DNA of 64,000 nt from JAKFYM01 sp964612065 (GCA_964612065.1 CAZTCD010000003.1:27718-91717), one strand, 5' to 3'; numbered from the stretch's first letter, positions 51,284 to 60,871 are shown. Notes: generated by a model from the letters alone, not told the origin. Made by a program: numbers and translations.

Positions 51284-52194
51284 GTTTTTACGTAAAAATA
51301 ATTTTGCCGGAGGGCGTGGGCGCGGAGGCGAGAGAAGCCTTTTCCGCCCTAGTGCCCCGCCTTGCAGCCAGATTTTCTTTCCAGGGCCTCAGCGATTGGG
51401 CCGTGGATCTCGGTGATCGCTCCCGTGTTCTTGGTGTGGAAAGCGAATTCCACGATCTCACCAAGCACGGGAAATTGGGCCAGGAAATGCGCGCCTATTT
51501 TGCCTCGAAAGCGGATGGAGCGCGTTTTGCCTCTTCGCTTCGTTCCGTGGTGAGCGACATCAAAGTAAGCCCGCCTCGGCGCCAGGCTCAAAAAGACTGG
51601 ATGAAAGAGTGGCGCAAGCACTACAAGCTGCAGAAGATCCGGGAAGGCAAAGAAACCGTTTGGATCGTGCCCGCGTGGAAAAAAGGCCCGAAGAGCGGAG
51701 TGAAGATCCGCATCTATCCCGGCCAGGCTTTTGGAACCGGCACTCATCCCACCACACAGCTTTGTTTGCGCCAGTTTCTGAAGCACGGCCTTTCTCTAGC
51801 CGAGGGCAAGGTTTTGGATTTCGGCGCTGGAACCGGGCTGCTTGCTATCGCGGCCGCCCGTTATGGCCACAAGGTGGTAACGGTGGAGAGCGATCCGGTG
51901 GCTCTCGCGCAGTGCCGAGTGAACCTGAAGCTGAATAAGGTGAAAGCGCCGGCGTTGAAGAAAACTCCCCGAGGAAAATTCGCGCTCGTGTTCGCGAATG
52001 TTCTTTCGCCTGTTTTGCTGCAGGAACGAGTGACGCTCAAATCTTCCGTGGCCAAGGGCGGCCTGCTGATCCTATCGGGGATATTGCAGGAGGAAGCCCG
52101 CAGCTTTCTGAAGAAGTTTGGAAGTGATGGCTGGAAAGTTCTGGAGATCGCCGAGCAGGGTGATTGGGCGGCGATCGCCATGGTTCGCCTCTAG
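51280..52194 (+). CDS. prmA: Ribosomal protein L11 methyltransferase PrmA
   Basis: A 304-residue protein with the PrmA features: D-W-M-K-E-W-R-K-H-Y linker, I-Y-P-G-Q-A-F-G-T-G-T-H-P-T-T and the SAM loop D-F-G-A-G-T-G-L-L-A-I-A-A. The N-L-P-Y-type motif is F-A-N-V-L-S, as usual. PrmA trimethylates L11. It is coupled to the ferritin-like gene; the stop overlaps the stop of the convergent 52191 gene by four bases. Confidence 0.93.
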   Translation: MSFYVKIILPEGVGAEAREAFSALVPRLAARFSFQGLSDWAVDLGDRSRVLGVESEFHDLTKHGKLGQEMRAYFASKADGARFASSLRSVVSDIKVSPPRRQAQKDWMKEWRKHYKLQKIREGKETVWIVPAWKKGPKSGVKIRIYPGQAFGTGTHPTTQLCLRQFLKHGLSLAEGKVLDFGAGTGLLAIAAARYGHKVVTVESDPVALAQCRVNLKLNKVKAPALKKTPRGKFALVFANVLSPVLLQERVTLKSSVAKGGLLILSGILQEEARSFLKKFGSDGWKVLEIAEQGDWAAIAMVRL

Positions 52195-53588
52195 GGGCGC
52201 CAGCAGCTCACCAGGCGGTTGTATACCCCGTTCTGGCCATTGATTTCTCCGTCGGTAAAACCCACGGAATCCAGCATCCGCTTGATCCCGCGCTCGAGGG
52301 CTTCGGACCGGCTGAGCATTGGATTGCGCATTCTCTCCTCGGCCGCCAGGGCATAGGCCAGGCGGGCGCGGCTCAGCATTTCCCTGTTGCCCGCAAGCGA
52401 TCGAAACGATTCGATTGTGCCGGCGATTTCCCCGGAGCTGCGTCCCCGTTCCATCACTGTGGCGCTCTTGAGAAAACTATCGCGGATATCGGCAGGGAGG
52501 CCGTCTAATTGCTTCGGGTTGATTCTGGTAGAGGAGGCTCTCGCGGAGGCGGAGTCGTTGTCCGCCTGCTCGAAGTAGCTTGCGATCCTCCGGGTGCGTT
52601 TTTGCTGGGCCGCCGTGAGCACATGGGATTCCACGTTCCTGCCCTGGTAGGCGGCTGCTTCCATCTCGTCATGCACGAGGCCAAGTTCATTGTAGAAGTT
52701 CCGCATGGCTTGGTACACTTGGCGCTCGGTTTTGGTGCCGTCTACGGACAGGGCGTTCATCATCTGCACGGTTTGTAGCCGGCCCACGGCCTTGCGCAGG
52801 TCGTGAAAGGGCTTTTCCTTGAGCTCCTTCTTATCGGCCAGCTCGCGCAGGGAGCGGATGGATTTGTCGAGCTCGTCTTCGAGCTTCTTTCCGTCCAGCA
52901 GTTTCATTCCGGCGATCTCTTCGTCCACTTCCTTGAGCTTGCTTTTCTCCAGGGCTTTGAGGAGGTTTTCGGAAGCCTCTCTGATGCTTTTTTTGTCCCC
53001 ATGCTTGCCGGCATCTGCCAGGTTTCCCAGGCGCTTGGTAAGGCGATCGAGCTGGTTCATTTGCGAGCGCTCATCGCAGATCGCTTCGCAGATGAAACGA
53101 ATGGGTTTTAGATAAGCGCGCAGGCCGCGGAGCTCTTCCACCTGGGCCGGAGTAAATTCTCCCGTTCTAGCGGCTCTTTCCACGGCCTTTTCCAAATCCT
53201 TTCCCGGGCGGATCTCCTCCCAGATTTTGCGGGCCGCTCTTACGGTTTCTTTGTTTTTCTGGGCCGAAGGCGGACGGAATTCGCCTGCGATCCGTCCTCT
53301 GACTCCGAGGTCAAAGTTGTTCTCGATCGCTCCCTCCAGATTCCTGCGGAGCTCTTTGGCGTTTACTTTGGTGGCGCTGTTGCGGGCGCCGGTTTCCGGC
53401 GCGGAATATTTGCCGAGAATCCGTTCCACCGAGTCCTGCGGAAGAATCTTTTTTCCTTCCCGAAGGTGCCTCTGCTCCTGGATGCGTTTCCAAACTTCCA
53501 GGTCACAAGCTTCCTGGGCCAAGGCGATAGGGGCCCGGGGAAGGAGCAGGAGAAGCATCAGAAAAGTGGGACGATAAGCCAGGCGCAT
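52191..53588 (-). CDS. Large secreted helical protein, unknown function
   Basis: A 465-residue exported protein from ATG 53588 (signal peptide M-R-L-A-Y-R-P-T-F-L-M-L, cleaved at A-L-A-Q). The mature part is nearly all charged helix with coiled-coil character (for example about 210-300: repeated L-K-E and L-R-E). Five cysteines. No domain recognised. A second ATG, 53600, is four codons upstream. Confidence 0.68.
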   Translation of the reverse strand: MRLAYRPTFLMLLLLLPRAPIALAQEACDLEVWKRIQEQRHLREGKKILPQDSVERILGKYSAPETGARNSATKVNAKELRRNLEGAIENNFDLGVRGRIAGEFRPPSAQKNKETVRAARKIWEEIRPGKDLEKAVERAARTGEFTPAQVEELRGLRAYLKPIRFICEAICDERSQMNQLDRLTKRLGNLADAGKHGDKKSIREASENLLKALEKSKLKEVDEEIAGMKLLDGKKLEDELDKSIRSLRELADKKELKEKPFHDLRKAVGRLQTVQMMNALSVDGTKTERQVYQAMRNFYNELGLVHDEMEAAAYQGRNVESHVLTAAQQKRTRRIASYFEQADNDSASARASSTRINPKQLDGLPADIRDSFLKSATVMERGRSSGEIAGTIESFRSLAGNREMLSRARLAYALAAEERMRNPMLSRSEALERGIKRMLDSVGFTDGEINGQNGVYNRLVSCWRP

Positions 53589-53675
53589 AGTTCTGCCCAC
53601 TTATCGGCACGTTGGGAGGGAAGGCTTACTTTTGGCGCTTTGGTAAGTTATTGATTTAGCTGGATTAATGAAATC

Positions 53676-54629
53676 CTAACAGCTCGGGGGAGTCTTTGAG
53701 GCCGTATCGCGGCTACCCTTTTTCTTGCTCGCTTTATGAGAGCGATGTTTGAGGCAATCGCTCATGCGCAGGATATGGGTTACATAGGCGCGATCGCGGT
53801 TGTAGTGGAAGAGCGCGGCCTCATGCGATTCTTTCTTCTTCTCCCAGCCGTTCGATCGCAGGTAATTCGCCACGGAAACGATGGAATCGGCGGCCTTGAA
53901 AAGATTCGGTTTCGCTTTCTTATGGCTGCGGGCCCAGGTGAGATAGCTCGAGGGCACGAACTGCGCCATACCGAAGGCTCCGGAGAAGGAGCCGTTCAGG
54001 GTTTTTACGTTCTTCCAGCCTTTATTGTGGATCTCTTCCAGAGAGGCGAGCTCGGAGGCAGCCCAGTCGGATTTGCGCTGGGCGCGTTCCGAGATTCTCT
54101 GCTCAATGGTTTTGTCGTAGCTCTCTGCCCTCTGCTTGGCTGTATCCAGAAGCTGATCGAGGAGGGTGGGGTAGTCGGCTTGCGCCATCGAAAAAAGCGC
54201 GGAAGCCACGTGGAAGGTGCCCAGATCGCGGCCGTGCTTGGTTTCCACCCAGAGGAGAGAGGCGATCACCTCGCGGGGAACCCTGAATTTCTTTTCCGCG
54301 TCCCGGAAAGCGGTCTTGTTCTTTTGCATGAACTTGCGCACGCGCGCCAGCTCCCAGCCCGGGATCTTTTCATTTCCGGTGGCCTGGTTGGCACGGAGGA
54401 AGCCCAGGAAGTTCAGCTCCAGCACTTTCTGGCGCTGATCGGTTTTGTAGTTTTCCAGGATGAGGTTCAGGAAGTTTTCGCTGACTCCCTTGGCTCTTAC
54501 CTTCTCAGCGGCAAATTCTGTGGGGCCCAGGGCCGAGAGGTTTCGAAAAGCCTCTGATTCAGATTTGGAATGCGAGGCTCCTGCGCAGGATGCGAGCAAG
54601 ATCAGGCTGAGAAGGGAGAGAAATCTCAA
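53676..54629 (-). CDS. Membrane-bound lytic murein transglycosylase (MltB-like lipoprotein)
   Basis: A 317-residue lipoprotein (lipobox L-A-S-C at 12-15) from TTG 54629, with AAGGAAG six bases upstream. The catalytic Glu is in L-L-W-V-E-T-K-H-G; G-A-F-G-M-A-Q-F-V-P-S-S-Y is the MltB/SLT2 signature and Y-N-R-D-R-A-Y-V closes the domain. The enzyme cleaves peptidoglycan glycan strands to 1,6-anhydro sugars. The C-terminus is a Ser/Lys-rich tail. Confidence 0.92.
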   Translation of the reverse strand: MRFLSLLSLILLASCAGASHSKSESEAFRNLSALGPTEFAAEKVRAKGVSENFLNLILENYKTDQRQKVLELNFLGFLRANQATGNEKIPGWELARVRKFMQKNKTAFRDAEKKFRVPREVIASLLWVETKHGRDLGTFHVASALFSMAQADYPTLLDQLLDTAKQRAESYDKTIEQRISERAQRKSDWAASELASLEEIHNKGWKNVKTLNGSFSGAFGMAQFVPSSYLTWARSHKKAKPNLFKAADSIVSVANYLRSNGWEKKKESHEAALFHYNRDRAYVTHILRMSDCLKHRSHKASKKKGSRDTASKTPPSC

Positions 54630-54665
54630 TGGCGTCTTCCTTGGGCCTAAGGGGAAGCGGAATTG

Positions 54666-54708
54666 ATAGAAGCATTCCGCACGGAACAGCCGTGTTCCGT
54701 CCTTCTAT
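54666..54708. ncRNA. Two-tier hairpin element
   Basis: An inner stem ACGGAACA/TGTTCCGT (eight pairs, loop GCCG) is enclosed by an outer stem ATAGAAG/CTTCTAT (seven pairs) with an asymmetric internal loop. It lies between the DUF486 stop and the mltB start on the minus strand. No U tract follows, so it could be a processing or leader element rather than a terminator. Confidence 0.45.
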
Positions 54709-54715
54709 TGTGCCA

Positions 54716-55066
54716 TCACCATTTCTTGAATACAACGAACACGGCCGCAAGAATCAGGGCGAATCCAAGCGCGTAATTCCAGCGAAATTCCTCTTTCAGG
54801 AAAAAAATGGAAAAAGCGGCGAATACCGTCAGAGAAATGACTTCCTGAATGGTTTTTAATTCCGCCGCTGTATAGGTGCCATGGCCCCATCGATTCGCCG
54901 GCACCTGTAGCACATACTCAAAAAAGGCGATTCCCCAGCTCAGAAAAATCACGGCTAAAAGCGGGGCATTTTTGTACTTCAAATGCCCATACCAGGCGAA
55001 CGTCATAAATACATTCGACGCAGTTAGGAGAACGATCGGCAGGCCGAGGCTCATCGAATTCGTCAT
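54716..55066 (-). CDS. DUF486 family membrane protein (DMT-like)
   Basis: A 116-residue four-span protein with the DUF486 pattern: N-V-F-M-T-F-A-W-Y-G-H-L-K near residue 18, S-W-G-I-A-F-F-E-Y-V-L-Q-V-P-A-N-R-W-G and the closing F-F-L-K-E. It is a half-size relative of drug/metabolite transporters with unknown substrate. ATG 55066 is preferred. It lies 33 bases downstream of the cystathionine lyase gene. Confidence 0.9.
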   Translation of the reverse strand: MTNSMSLGLPIVLLTASNVFMTFAWYGHLKYKNAPLLAVIFLSWGIAFFEYVLQVPANRWGHGTYTAAELKTIQEVISLTVFAAFSIFFLKEEFRWNYALGFALILAAVFVVFKKW

Positions 55067-55099
55067 GATAAATCCCAATCAGGAAAAGTTTGGAGCGGT

Positions 55100-56281
55100 C
55101 TACTTCCCGAGCGCGATCTTGAGGTCTTCCCAGAGATCATCCACGTGTTCCACTCCTACCGAGATGCGGATCAAGCCATCATCGATGCCAAGGGCCTTGC
55201 GGTTTTCGGGAGGCACGGAGGCGTGGGTCATGATCGCGGGATGCTCGATCAGGGATTCCACGCCGCCCAGGCTTTCGGCGAGAGCGAAGATACGGGTAGA
55301 CTTCACCACGGACTTCGCTTTCTCCAGCCCGCCCTTCACCACGAAGGTGATCATTCCGCCAAAGCCCGCGCATTGCTTGGCTGCCACGGCGTGCTGGGGG
55401 TGGGAGGCAAGGCCCGGATAGATCACCTTGGCGATCTCGGAATGCTCCGAGAGGCGCTGAGCGATGGTGCGGGCATTGTGATCGTGGCGCTCCATGCGAA
55501 GAGCGAGGGTTTTCAGGCCGCGCATGGCGAGCCAGGAATCCATAGGGCCGGCCACGGCGCCGAGGCTCTTCTGCAGGAAGTAGATTCTCTCGGCGAGGGC
55601 CTTGTCTTTCACGATCGTAACGCCGCTCACCACATCGGAATGGCCATTGAGGTATTTCGTGGCAGAGTGGAGAACGATATCGGCGCCGAAGCGGAAGGGC
55701 TTCTGGAAGATCGGGCTCATGAAGGTATTGTCCACCAGTGCGAGCGCGCCTTTTTTCTTGGCGAAGGCGATCGTTTTCTCGAGATCGATCACCTTGAGCA
55801 TGGGGTTGGTGGGGGTTTCGATCCACACGAGCTTGGTATTGGGGCGGAACGCGGCCTCATAGGCTGCTGGATTCGTCATGTCCACATAGGTGAACTGTAT
55901 TCCTTTGCCGCCTGCGAGGAACACTTTGTCGAACATCCGGAAAGTGCCGCCGTATACATCGTCGGAAACTACCACGTGATCGCCCGGCTCCAGTAGGTGC
56001 ATTACGGTGGATTCAGCCGCGCATCCGCTCGCGAAGGCCGCGCCATAGCCGATGCCGTCGCCCTCGCATTCCAAGGCCGCCACGCATTGCTCGAAGGCAG
56101 TTCGGGTGGGGTTTTTGGTGCGGGCGTATTCGTATCCGGCGAGTTTGGGCTTGCCGAGCTCCGGCTGCACATAGGTGCTGGTCTGATAGATGGGGGTCAT
56201 CACTGCGCCAGTATGGGGATCAGGCTCCTGGCCGGCGTGGATGGCGAGGGTGTTGAGCGAAAGCTTGCGGTCGATTTTCAT
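55100..56281 (-). CDS. Cystathionine gamma-lyase/synthase (PLP enzyme)
   Basis: A 393-residue Cys/Met-metabolism PLP enzyme. The PLP lysine is in H-S-A-T-K-Y-L-N-G-H-S-D-V-V and the aldimine region Y-A-R-T-K-N-P-T-R is present. Family members run either direction. With a cystathionine beta-synthase 15 bases upstream the likely role is gamma-lyase: cystathionine to cysteine, 2-oxobutyrate and ammonia. Second enzyme of the reverse transsulfuration pair. Confidence 0.9.
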   Translation of the reverse strand: MKIDRKLSLNTLAIHAGQEPDPHTGAVMTPIYQTSTYVQPELGKPKLAGYEYARTKNPTRTAFEQCVAALECEGDGIGYGAAFASGCAAESTVMHLLEPGDHVVVSDDVYGGTFRMFDKVFLAGGKGIQFTYVDMTNPAAYEAAFRPNTKLVWIETPTNPMLKVIDLEKTIAFAKKKGALALVDNTFMSPIFQKPFRFGADIVLHSATKYLNGHSDVVSGVTIVKDKALAERIYFLQKSLGAVAGPMDSWLAMRGLKTLALRMERHDHNARTIAQRLSEHSEIAKVIYPGLASHPQHAVAAKQCAGFGGMITFVVKGGLEKAKSVVKSTRIFALAESLGGVESLIEHPAIMTHASVPPENRKALGIDDGLIRISVGVEHVDDLWEDLKIALGK

Positions 56282-56296
56282 AGTGGAAATTCCTGA

Positions 56297-57274
56297 TTAA
56301 ACCTTGATGCCTTTTTCTTTCAGCCATTCTTCATTGAAGAATTTGCCGAGGTATTTGCCACCGCCGTCGGGCAGGATCACGAGCATGCGCCCACCGGAGA
56401 GCTTCGAGGCGTATTTCACGGCGCCCGCCACGGCGAGGCCACAGCTCGAGCCGCAGAAGATGCCTTCTTCCTTCGCCAAGCGGTGGAGCATGGTGATGGC
56501 TTCCTGGTCGTCCACCTGCACGAATTCATCGATGAATTTGAATTTCACGTTATCGGGGATGATGTCTTCTCCCACGCCCTCGATGAGGTAGCTCTTGGCT
56601 TCCGTGATTTTTCCGGTTTTGTGGTAGTCGGCGAGGATCGAGCCCACGGGGTCGATACCGATCGTTTTGAGCTTGGGATTCACTTCTTTCAGGAAGCGCG
56701 AGGTGCCGGAAACCGTGCCCCCCGTGCCCACGCCGGCCACATAGAAATCGATGCGATGGTTCATCTGCTCCCAGATTTCAGGGCCCGTGGTTTTATAATG
56801 GGCCTCACCATTGGCGGGATTGTCGTATTGGTTGCCGAGCACGGCATTGGGCCGTTCGGCCGCAATTTTTTTCGCTACCGAATAGTAGGAGCGAGGATCT
56901 TCAGGCGAAACTTCGGAAGGGCAGATCACCACTTCGGCGCCCATGGCCTTCAGGGCGTTCTGCTTGTCTACCGATTGCTTCGAGCTCATCACGAACACGC
57001 ACTTATAGCCTTTGATAGCTGCCGCCATGGCGAGGCCCATGCCTGTATTGCCGCTCGTGGCTTCCACGATAGTGCCACCAGGCTTGAGTTTGCCGGATTT
57101 TTCGGCCGCTTCGATGATGAAGGGGGCGATGCGGTCTTTGATGGATCCACCTGGATTGCAGAATTCGAGCTTCACGAAGATTTCGGCTCTTAGGCCTTTG
57201 GTTACGCTATTGAGACGAACGATGGGAGTATGGCCGATGGCGTCGATTACGTTGTCGTAAACCTGATTGTGCAT
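56297..57274 (-). CDS. cbs: Cystathionine beta-synthase
   Basis: A 325-residue PLP enzyme. N-P-G-G-S-I-K-D-R holds the PLP lysine, and S-G-N-T-G the phosphate loop. The segment D-P-R-S-Y-Y-S-V-A-K-K and N-Q-Y-D-N-P-A-N-G-E-A-H-Y is characteristic of cystathionine beta-synthase rather than plain cysteine synthase. It joins serine and homocysteine. There is no C-terminal CBS regulatory pair, as in many bacterial enzymes. It follows gshA and precedes the lyase. Confidence 0.88.
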   Translation of the reverse strand: MHNQVYDNVIDAIGHTPIVRLNSVTKGLRAEIFVKLEFCNPGGSIKDRIAPFIIEAAEKSGKLKPGGTIVEATSGNTGMGLAMAAAIKGYKCVFVMSSKQSVDKQNALKAMGAEVVICPSEVSPEDPRSYYSVAKKIAAERPNAVLGNQYDNPANGEAHYKTTGPEIWEQMNHRIDFYVAGVGTGGTVSGTSRFLKEVNPKLKTIGIDPVGSILADYHKTGKITEAKSYLIEGVGEDIIPDNVKFKFIDEFVQVDDQEAITMLHRLAKEEGIFCGSSCGLAVAGAVKYASKLSGGRMLVILPDGGGKYLGKFFNEEWLKEKGIKV

Positions 57275-57327
57275 TGCGTAGGTGCCCTTCTGTTGGCCCT
57301 GCTAAGGGGAGATGGTTCCCCCGCAGC

Positions 57328-58611
57328 CTACTGCATCTCGCGCCCGTTCGCTAGAGTAGAGAGTCTGCCCAGGGCGCCGTAAAGGTGCTCAAGGATTACG
57401 TTATCGCGATTCGGAGAGCGGAAAAGGTTGGCAAAACAGAGGGGTTTGAAGTGCGCGCCCGGTGCGTTGAGGTTTCCCTCGGAATCTTTGTTCGGATTGA
57501 GGCGAAGGAAGCCGCCGATGGGATCGGAGCCAGCCAGGTAGATCACGGGCTCTGCGGTTTGGTCGTCTTCCTTCAAATCGGTAGGAATGCCTTCCATGAG
57601 CACCACGGATTGCACCTGCACGCCCCCTTTGGAAACCGCCATTTTGTTTTTCTCCCGGCGGTTCATCTCCAGCACTTCGGAGCCCGAACGGGCGGTCATG
57701 ATCGAGCGGCCATAAGTGCCGGAATTGTGCTTGATGAAAACCAGAGGGGTCTTTTGTATGCCTCGCTCCTGGTAGTCGCGCCCGATTTGGGCGATCAGTT
57801 CGTCTACGGATTTTGCGAGATTGTCAATTCCGGTGCCGGAGGCGAAATCGAGGCCATCCACGGAAGTGAAGCGGGTGGTAATCAGCCAGGGATCCACGCC
57901 GAGAACAGAGGCGAATTCCGTAGCGAGAGCCGCATAATGGCGAAGGTGCTCGCTTTTGGATCTCCGGTGCCAGCCGATGGTGGGGTGAGGGGTGAGCACT
58001 TGCTCGAGGCCGTCGAGCTCGGCCGGAATGCCGTTCGAAAGATCATTATTAAGAAGGATCAGATCCTCGGCTTCGAAGCGCACGCGCTCTGTTTGCAGGA
58101 GATTTCCCTCGCGATGAATCTTTTCCAGCACGATGGTGCGCCCCGAAGCCGTGTTCACCGAGGTGCAGCCTTTCGGAAGATTCGGTTCGAGCGCGGGATT
58201 CATATGCCCGATCACCACCTCGAAGCGGGCGAGGGTGAGGATCTCCCGGAGCGCCCAGAGGTTTTCAAAGTAGAAAAGATTGCTGGTGTGATTTTCCGGC
58301 ACAATCAGGATGCGGGAGGGGCGCCGGTCTTTATTGGCATGGGTCAGAACCCGCTCAAAGGTATTGGCGGCGAGGCCCCAGTCGTCCACGCAGATATTGT
58401 TGAAGCCGGCGGGGAAGATATTGGAATCCACCGGGCTCACTTTGAAGCCGGAATCCCGGAGATCGATCGAGGTATAGGGCGGGGCCGGGGCCTTGCGGTT
58501 TTGCAGGGCATACCAGGCTTCGAGCTCGTCTTGCCGGGCGATGATGCGGTTCACAAGATCGCAGCGGAATTCTTTGGTCTTCAGGCAGTCGGTATTGTTC
58601 GGAGTCATCAA
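57328..58611 (-). CDS. gshA: Glutamate-cysteine ligase, proteobacterial ATP-grasp-like type
   Basis: A 427-residue protein of the gshA group typified in acidithiobacilli and many proteobacteria. Recognisable blocks are I-D-L-R-D-S-G-F-K, P-V-D-S-N-I-F-P-A-G-F-N-N-I, F-I-K-H-N-S-G-T-Y-G and Q-S-V-V-L-M-E-G-I-P-T. It makes gamma-glutamylcysteine from the product of the two downstream enzymes. No gshB is in the window. Confidence 0.88.
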   Translation of the reverse strand: MMTPNNTDCLKTKEFRCDLVNRIIARQDELEAWYALQNRKAPAPPYTSIDLRDSGFKVSPVDSNIFPAGFNNICVDDWGLAANTFERVLTHANKDRRPSRILIVPENHTSNLFYFENLWALREILTLARFEVVIGHMNPALEPNLPKGCTSVNTASGRTIVLEKIHREGNLLQTERVRFEAEDLILLNNDLSNGIPAELDGLEQVLTPHPTIGWHRRSKSEHLRHYAALATEFASVLGVDPWLITTRFTSVDGLDFASGTGIDNLAKSVDELIAQIGRDYQERGIQKTPLVFIKHNSGTYGRSIMTARSGSEVLEMNRREKNKMAVSKGGVQVQSVVLMEGIPTDLKEDDQTAEPVIYLAGSDPIGGFLRLNPNKDSEGNLNAPGAHFKPLCFANLFRSPNRDNVILEHLYGALGRLSTLANGREMQ

Positions 58612-58635
58612 AAGTTCTCGGAGGAATAGATGGGA

Positions 58636-59691
58636 TCAAGATGAGGACGAAATCGAAACTAGCAAGGGATCAATCTGCTTGCGCAGTTGCTCGAGGGGTT
58701 CGGGTGTAACCTCTCGATCTTTAAAGTTTTTTATCTGATCATCCACGGTGCCTAGCACCCTGTATAATCCTTCCAGGCTCTCTTTTTTCAGAGCTGCCTG
58801 TTTGCTGAGATGTTTGGCAAGCAGCCGAGAGTGTTCTTTCACTTTGCTTCCGAAGTTATCGATGGAACCGGAAAGTGCATTCACGGCTTCCTGGCCCCAG
58901 GAGCTCTCTTTGGCGAAAAGCTCCTGGCTGGCAAATCGCACTGCGGCACTAAGGCAGTCGGATTCGGCTTCGATCCAGGCGGTATAGAGATAAGACTCCG
59001 CCTTACCCGACTTCACCTTTTTGGGGTTCAAATCCGTGCAATCGCGGGCCTTAAGCAAAAGGCTGGTGAAATAGTAGCGGCCCCAGAGGTCCTGGTCGGG
59101 GTTTGCATAATAGGGCCCTGCCCGGCCTTCTTCACCGCTCACCTTATCCAGGTAGGCCGCTGAATCTTCCAGAACGGCCTTGGCTCCCTGGATCTCCCCC
59201 ACTTCGCGCAAGGCTCTGGCCCAAAGCAGCTTGAGCAAGGCGCGGTTGTAATGGAAGAGGGTCATTTTATCGGTTTCCGCCGCCAAAGCTGCGGAGCTTT
59301 TCCAGCGGCTGAGTTTCTCATAGGCCAGCAGGAGGGCCAGGCGTGCCTCCTGGCCCTCCCGGCCGGAGTTCTGGCTGCGCAAAAAGGCTTCCAGCTCTTT
59401 TGTGGCGGCCTCGAACTGCTTCAGGCGGAAATGGCCCATGCCGAGGTAGTAGGAAATGAGATCGTAATCGGGAACCTCGGCGCCTTCTTTCCGCAGCTTG
59501 CTGAATCGGCGGGAAGCTTCTTCGTATTCCCCGGCCTCATAGGCCTGCACGGCCCATTCAAACTGGGCGGCCACGGATTTCCTCACCCGCTTGGGTTTGC
59601 CTCTCACCATCATCTCCTCCGTGCCGGAGCAGGCTGAGGTGAGGGCCAGGGCGAGAGCCAAAGGAAAAGCCAGAGGAGAGAGCTTTCTCAT
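58636..59691 (-). CDS. TPR-containing lipoprotein
   Basis: A 351-residue lipoprotein (lipobox T-S-A-C at 18-21) with two or three TPR-like helix pairs (W-A-V-Q-A-Y-E-A-G-E-Y-E-E-A and Y-Y-L-G-M-G-H-F-R-L-K-Q-F-E-A-A). BamD-like outer-membrane assembly proteins have this build, but no BamD-specific motif is seen. It lies 24 bases upstream of gshA and 27 bases downstream of the broken ArsA gene. Confidence 0.72.
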   Translation of the reverse strand: MRKLSPLAFPLALALALTSACSGTEEMMVRGKPKRVRKSVAAQFEWAVQAYEAGEYEEASRRFSKLRKEGAEVPDYDLISYYLGMGHFRLKQFEAATKELEAFLRSQNSGREGQEARLALLLAYEKLSRWKSSAALAAETDKMTLFHYNRALLKLLWARALREVGEIQGAKAVLEDSAAYLDKVSGEEGRAGPYYANPDQDLWGRYYFTSLLLKARDCTDLNPKKVKSGKAESYLYTAWIEAESDCLSAAVRFASQELFAKESSWGQEAVNALSGSIDNFGSKVKEHSRLLAKHLSKQAALKKESLEGLYRVLGTVDDQIKNFKDREVTPEPLEQLRKQIDPLLVSISSSS

Positions 59692-59718
59692 CCCTACATG
59701 GTAAAATCGCCGCTTTTT

Positions 59719-60871
59719 TTATGCCAGAAGTTCCGCCATGGACAGCAGGCCGGGAAGATCGTGCACGTCTTCCTCGAGCTCGGGGAGGGTAACGATAGGG
59801 CGGTTTTTTCCCGCAAGCTCCTGCAGCTTTTTGAGATTCTTCTCTTCTTCTTCCACAAGAGCGCGGAGCCTTTGATAGTTTTCCGACACGGGGCCGGGCG
59901 CGCTTTTGATTCCCCGGGGCTCCTTTTCGGGAGCCAGATGGCGCAGGCTGCGGTTCACGACGAAGGCCAGGATATCGATCCCTCCCTCTTTCGCGTCTTT
60001 CAGAAAAGGTTTGGCCTCGCCCTTGGCGATATCGGTGGGGCTGCTCACGAAAACCGCGCCGGCCTCTTCGCTGGTAAGCAGGGCCCGGATCACTTCCTGC
60101 CTTTGCACGAAGGCGTTCTTCACTTTGTAGATATGAGGGGCCAGGCTCACGAAATCGTTGATCACTCCTTCGCCCGTGAGCTTTTCCAGCACGGAGAGCG
60201 CAACTTTCGCCCCCTTGGCGCGGAGTTTTTCCGTGATGGCTGAGCTTCTCGGATCGGTGAGGAACCAGGAGAAGATGCGGTCGTCGAAGAAGCGGGCGAT
60301 ATTTTCGGGGGCGTCGAGAAAATCGAGGGGTTTGCACCCCGCCTAATTGGGGGGGGCCCACGCCGCGGGCCATATTTGGGGGGGCGCGGCCAAAAGCGCG
60401 GGTGGGGGGGGGGGTAGGGGTATCGAGCACCAGGAGATCGAAAGCCCCGCTTTCGTGCAGCTCATAAAGCTTTTCCATGGCGAGGTAGTCGTGAGCGCCG
60501 CCGAAGTTTCCGGCGATCACTTCGAACAGCGCCGAGGCTTTAAAGCGGTTGCGCACTTCCGCTCCGCCCACGTTTTCCAGAAAGCGATAGAAAGTGTTTT
60601 CCGAATCCAGCATCAGGGCCGAAAGGGAACCCTTGAGCTTTCCCTTTCCCAGCACTTTGGAGGCATAGGCATCGAGGGACTGAGGATCGGATTTCAGGCG
60701 ATCGAGCCCGAGCGCGGTGGCCAGGCGGCGGGCCGGGTCAATCGTGATCAGGCCCACTTTGCGGCCTTCAATCGCGGCTTGCAGGGCCACGGCAGCGGCG
60801 GTGGTGGTTTTTCCCACGCCCCCGGTTCCGCAGAGGATCACCATTTTTTTTCTCGCCAGCGCCTGGATCAT
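59719..60871 (-). pseudogene. ArsA/GET3-family ATPase, interrupted by a G-run-rich insert
   Basis: Residues up to about 155 read as an intact ArsA-type ATPase from ATG 60871: C-G-T-G-G-V-G-K-T-T is the deviant Walker A, and L-L-V-L-D-T-P is the Walker B region. The frame then fails near 60335-60415. The remaining part continues in another frame from L-D-F-L-D-A-P to the stop at 59719, ending L-S-M-A-E-L-L-A. Both halves are well conserved in texture, so the gene was functional or still is. ATG overlaps the upstream ArsA stop. I judge an assembly or polishing error more likely than real decay. Confidence 0.7.
60337..60414. other. Anomalous G-run-rich segment inside ArsA gene
   Basis: About 70 bases that do not fit the gene: runs of 8, 7 and 11 G residues, each ending a segment of 26 to 30 bases, with GGGCCC- and CCGCGGG-like palindromes. 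The stretch introduces a TAG and shifts the frame. Base composition differs from every other part of the window. Confidence 0.7.

Noticed and set aside
55100..58611. SAM or T-box riboswitch controlling the thiol cassette
   Set aside because: The region upstream of gshA is only 24 bases from the previous gene and shows no riboswitch fold.
57385..58629. 414-codon plus-strand open frame
   Set aside because: Antisense to gshA, which is clearly recognised.
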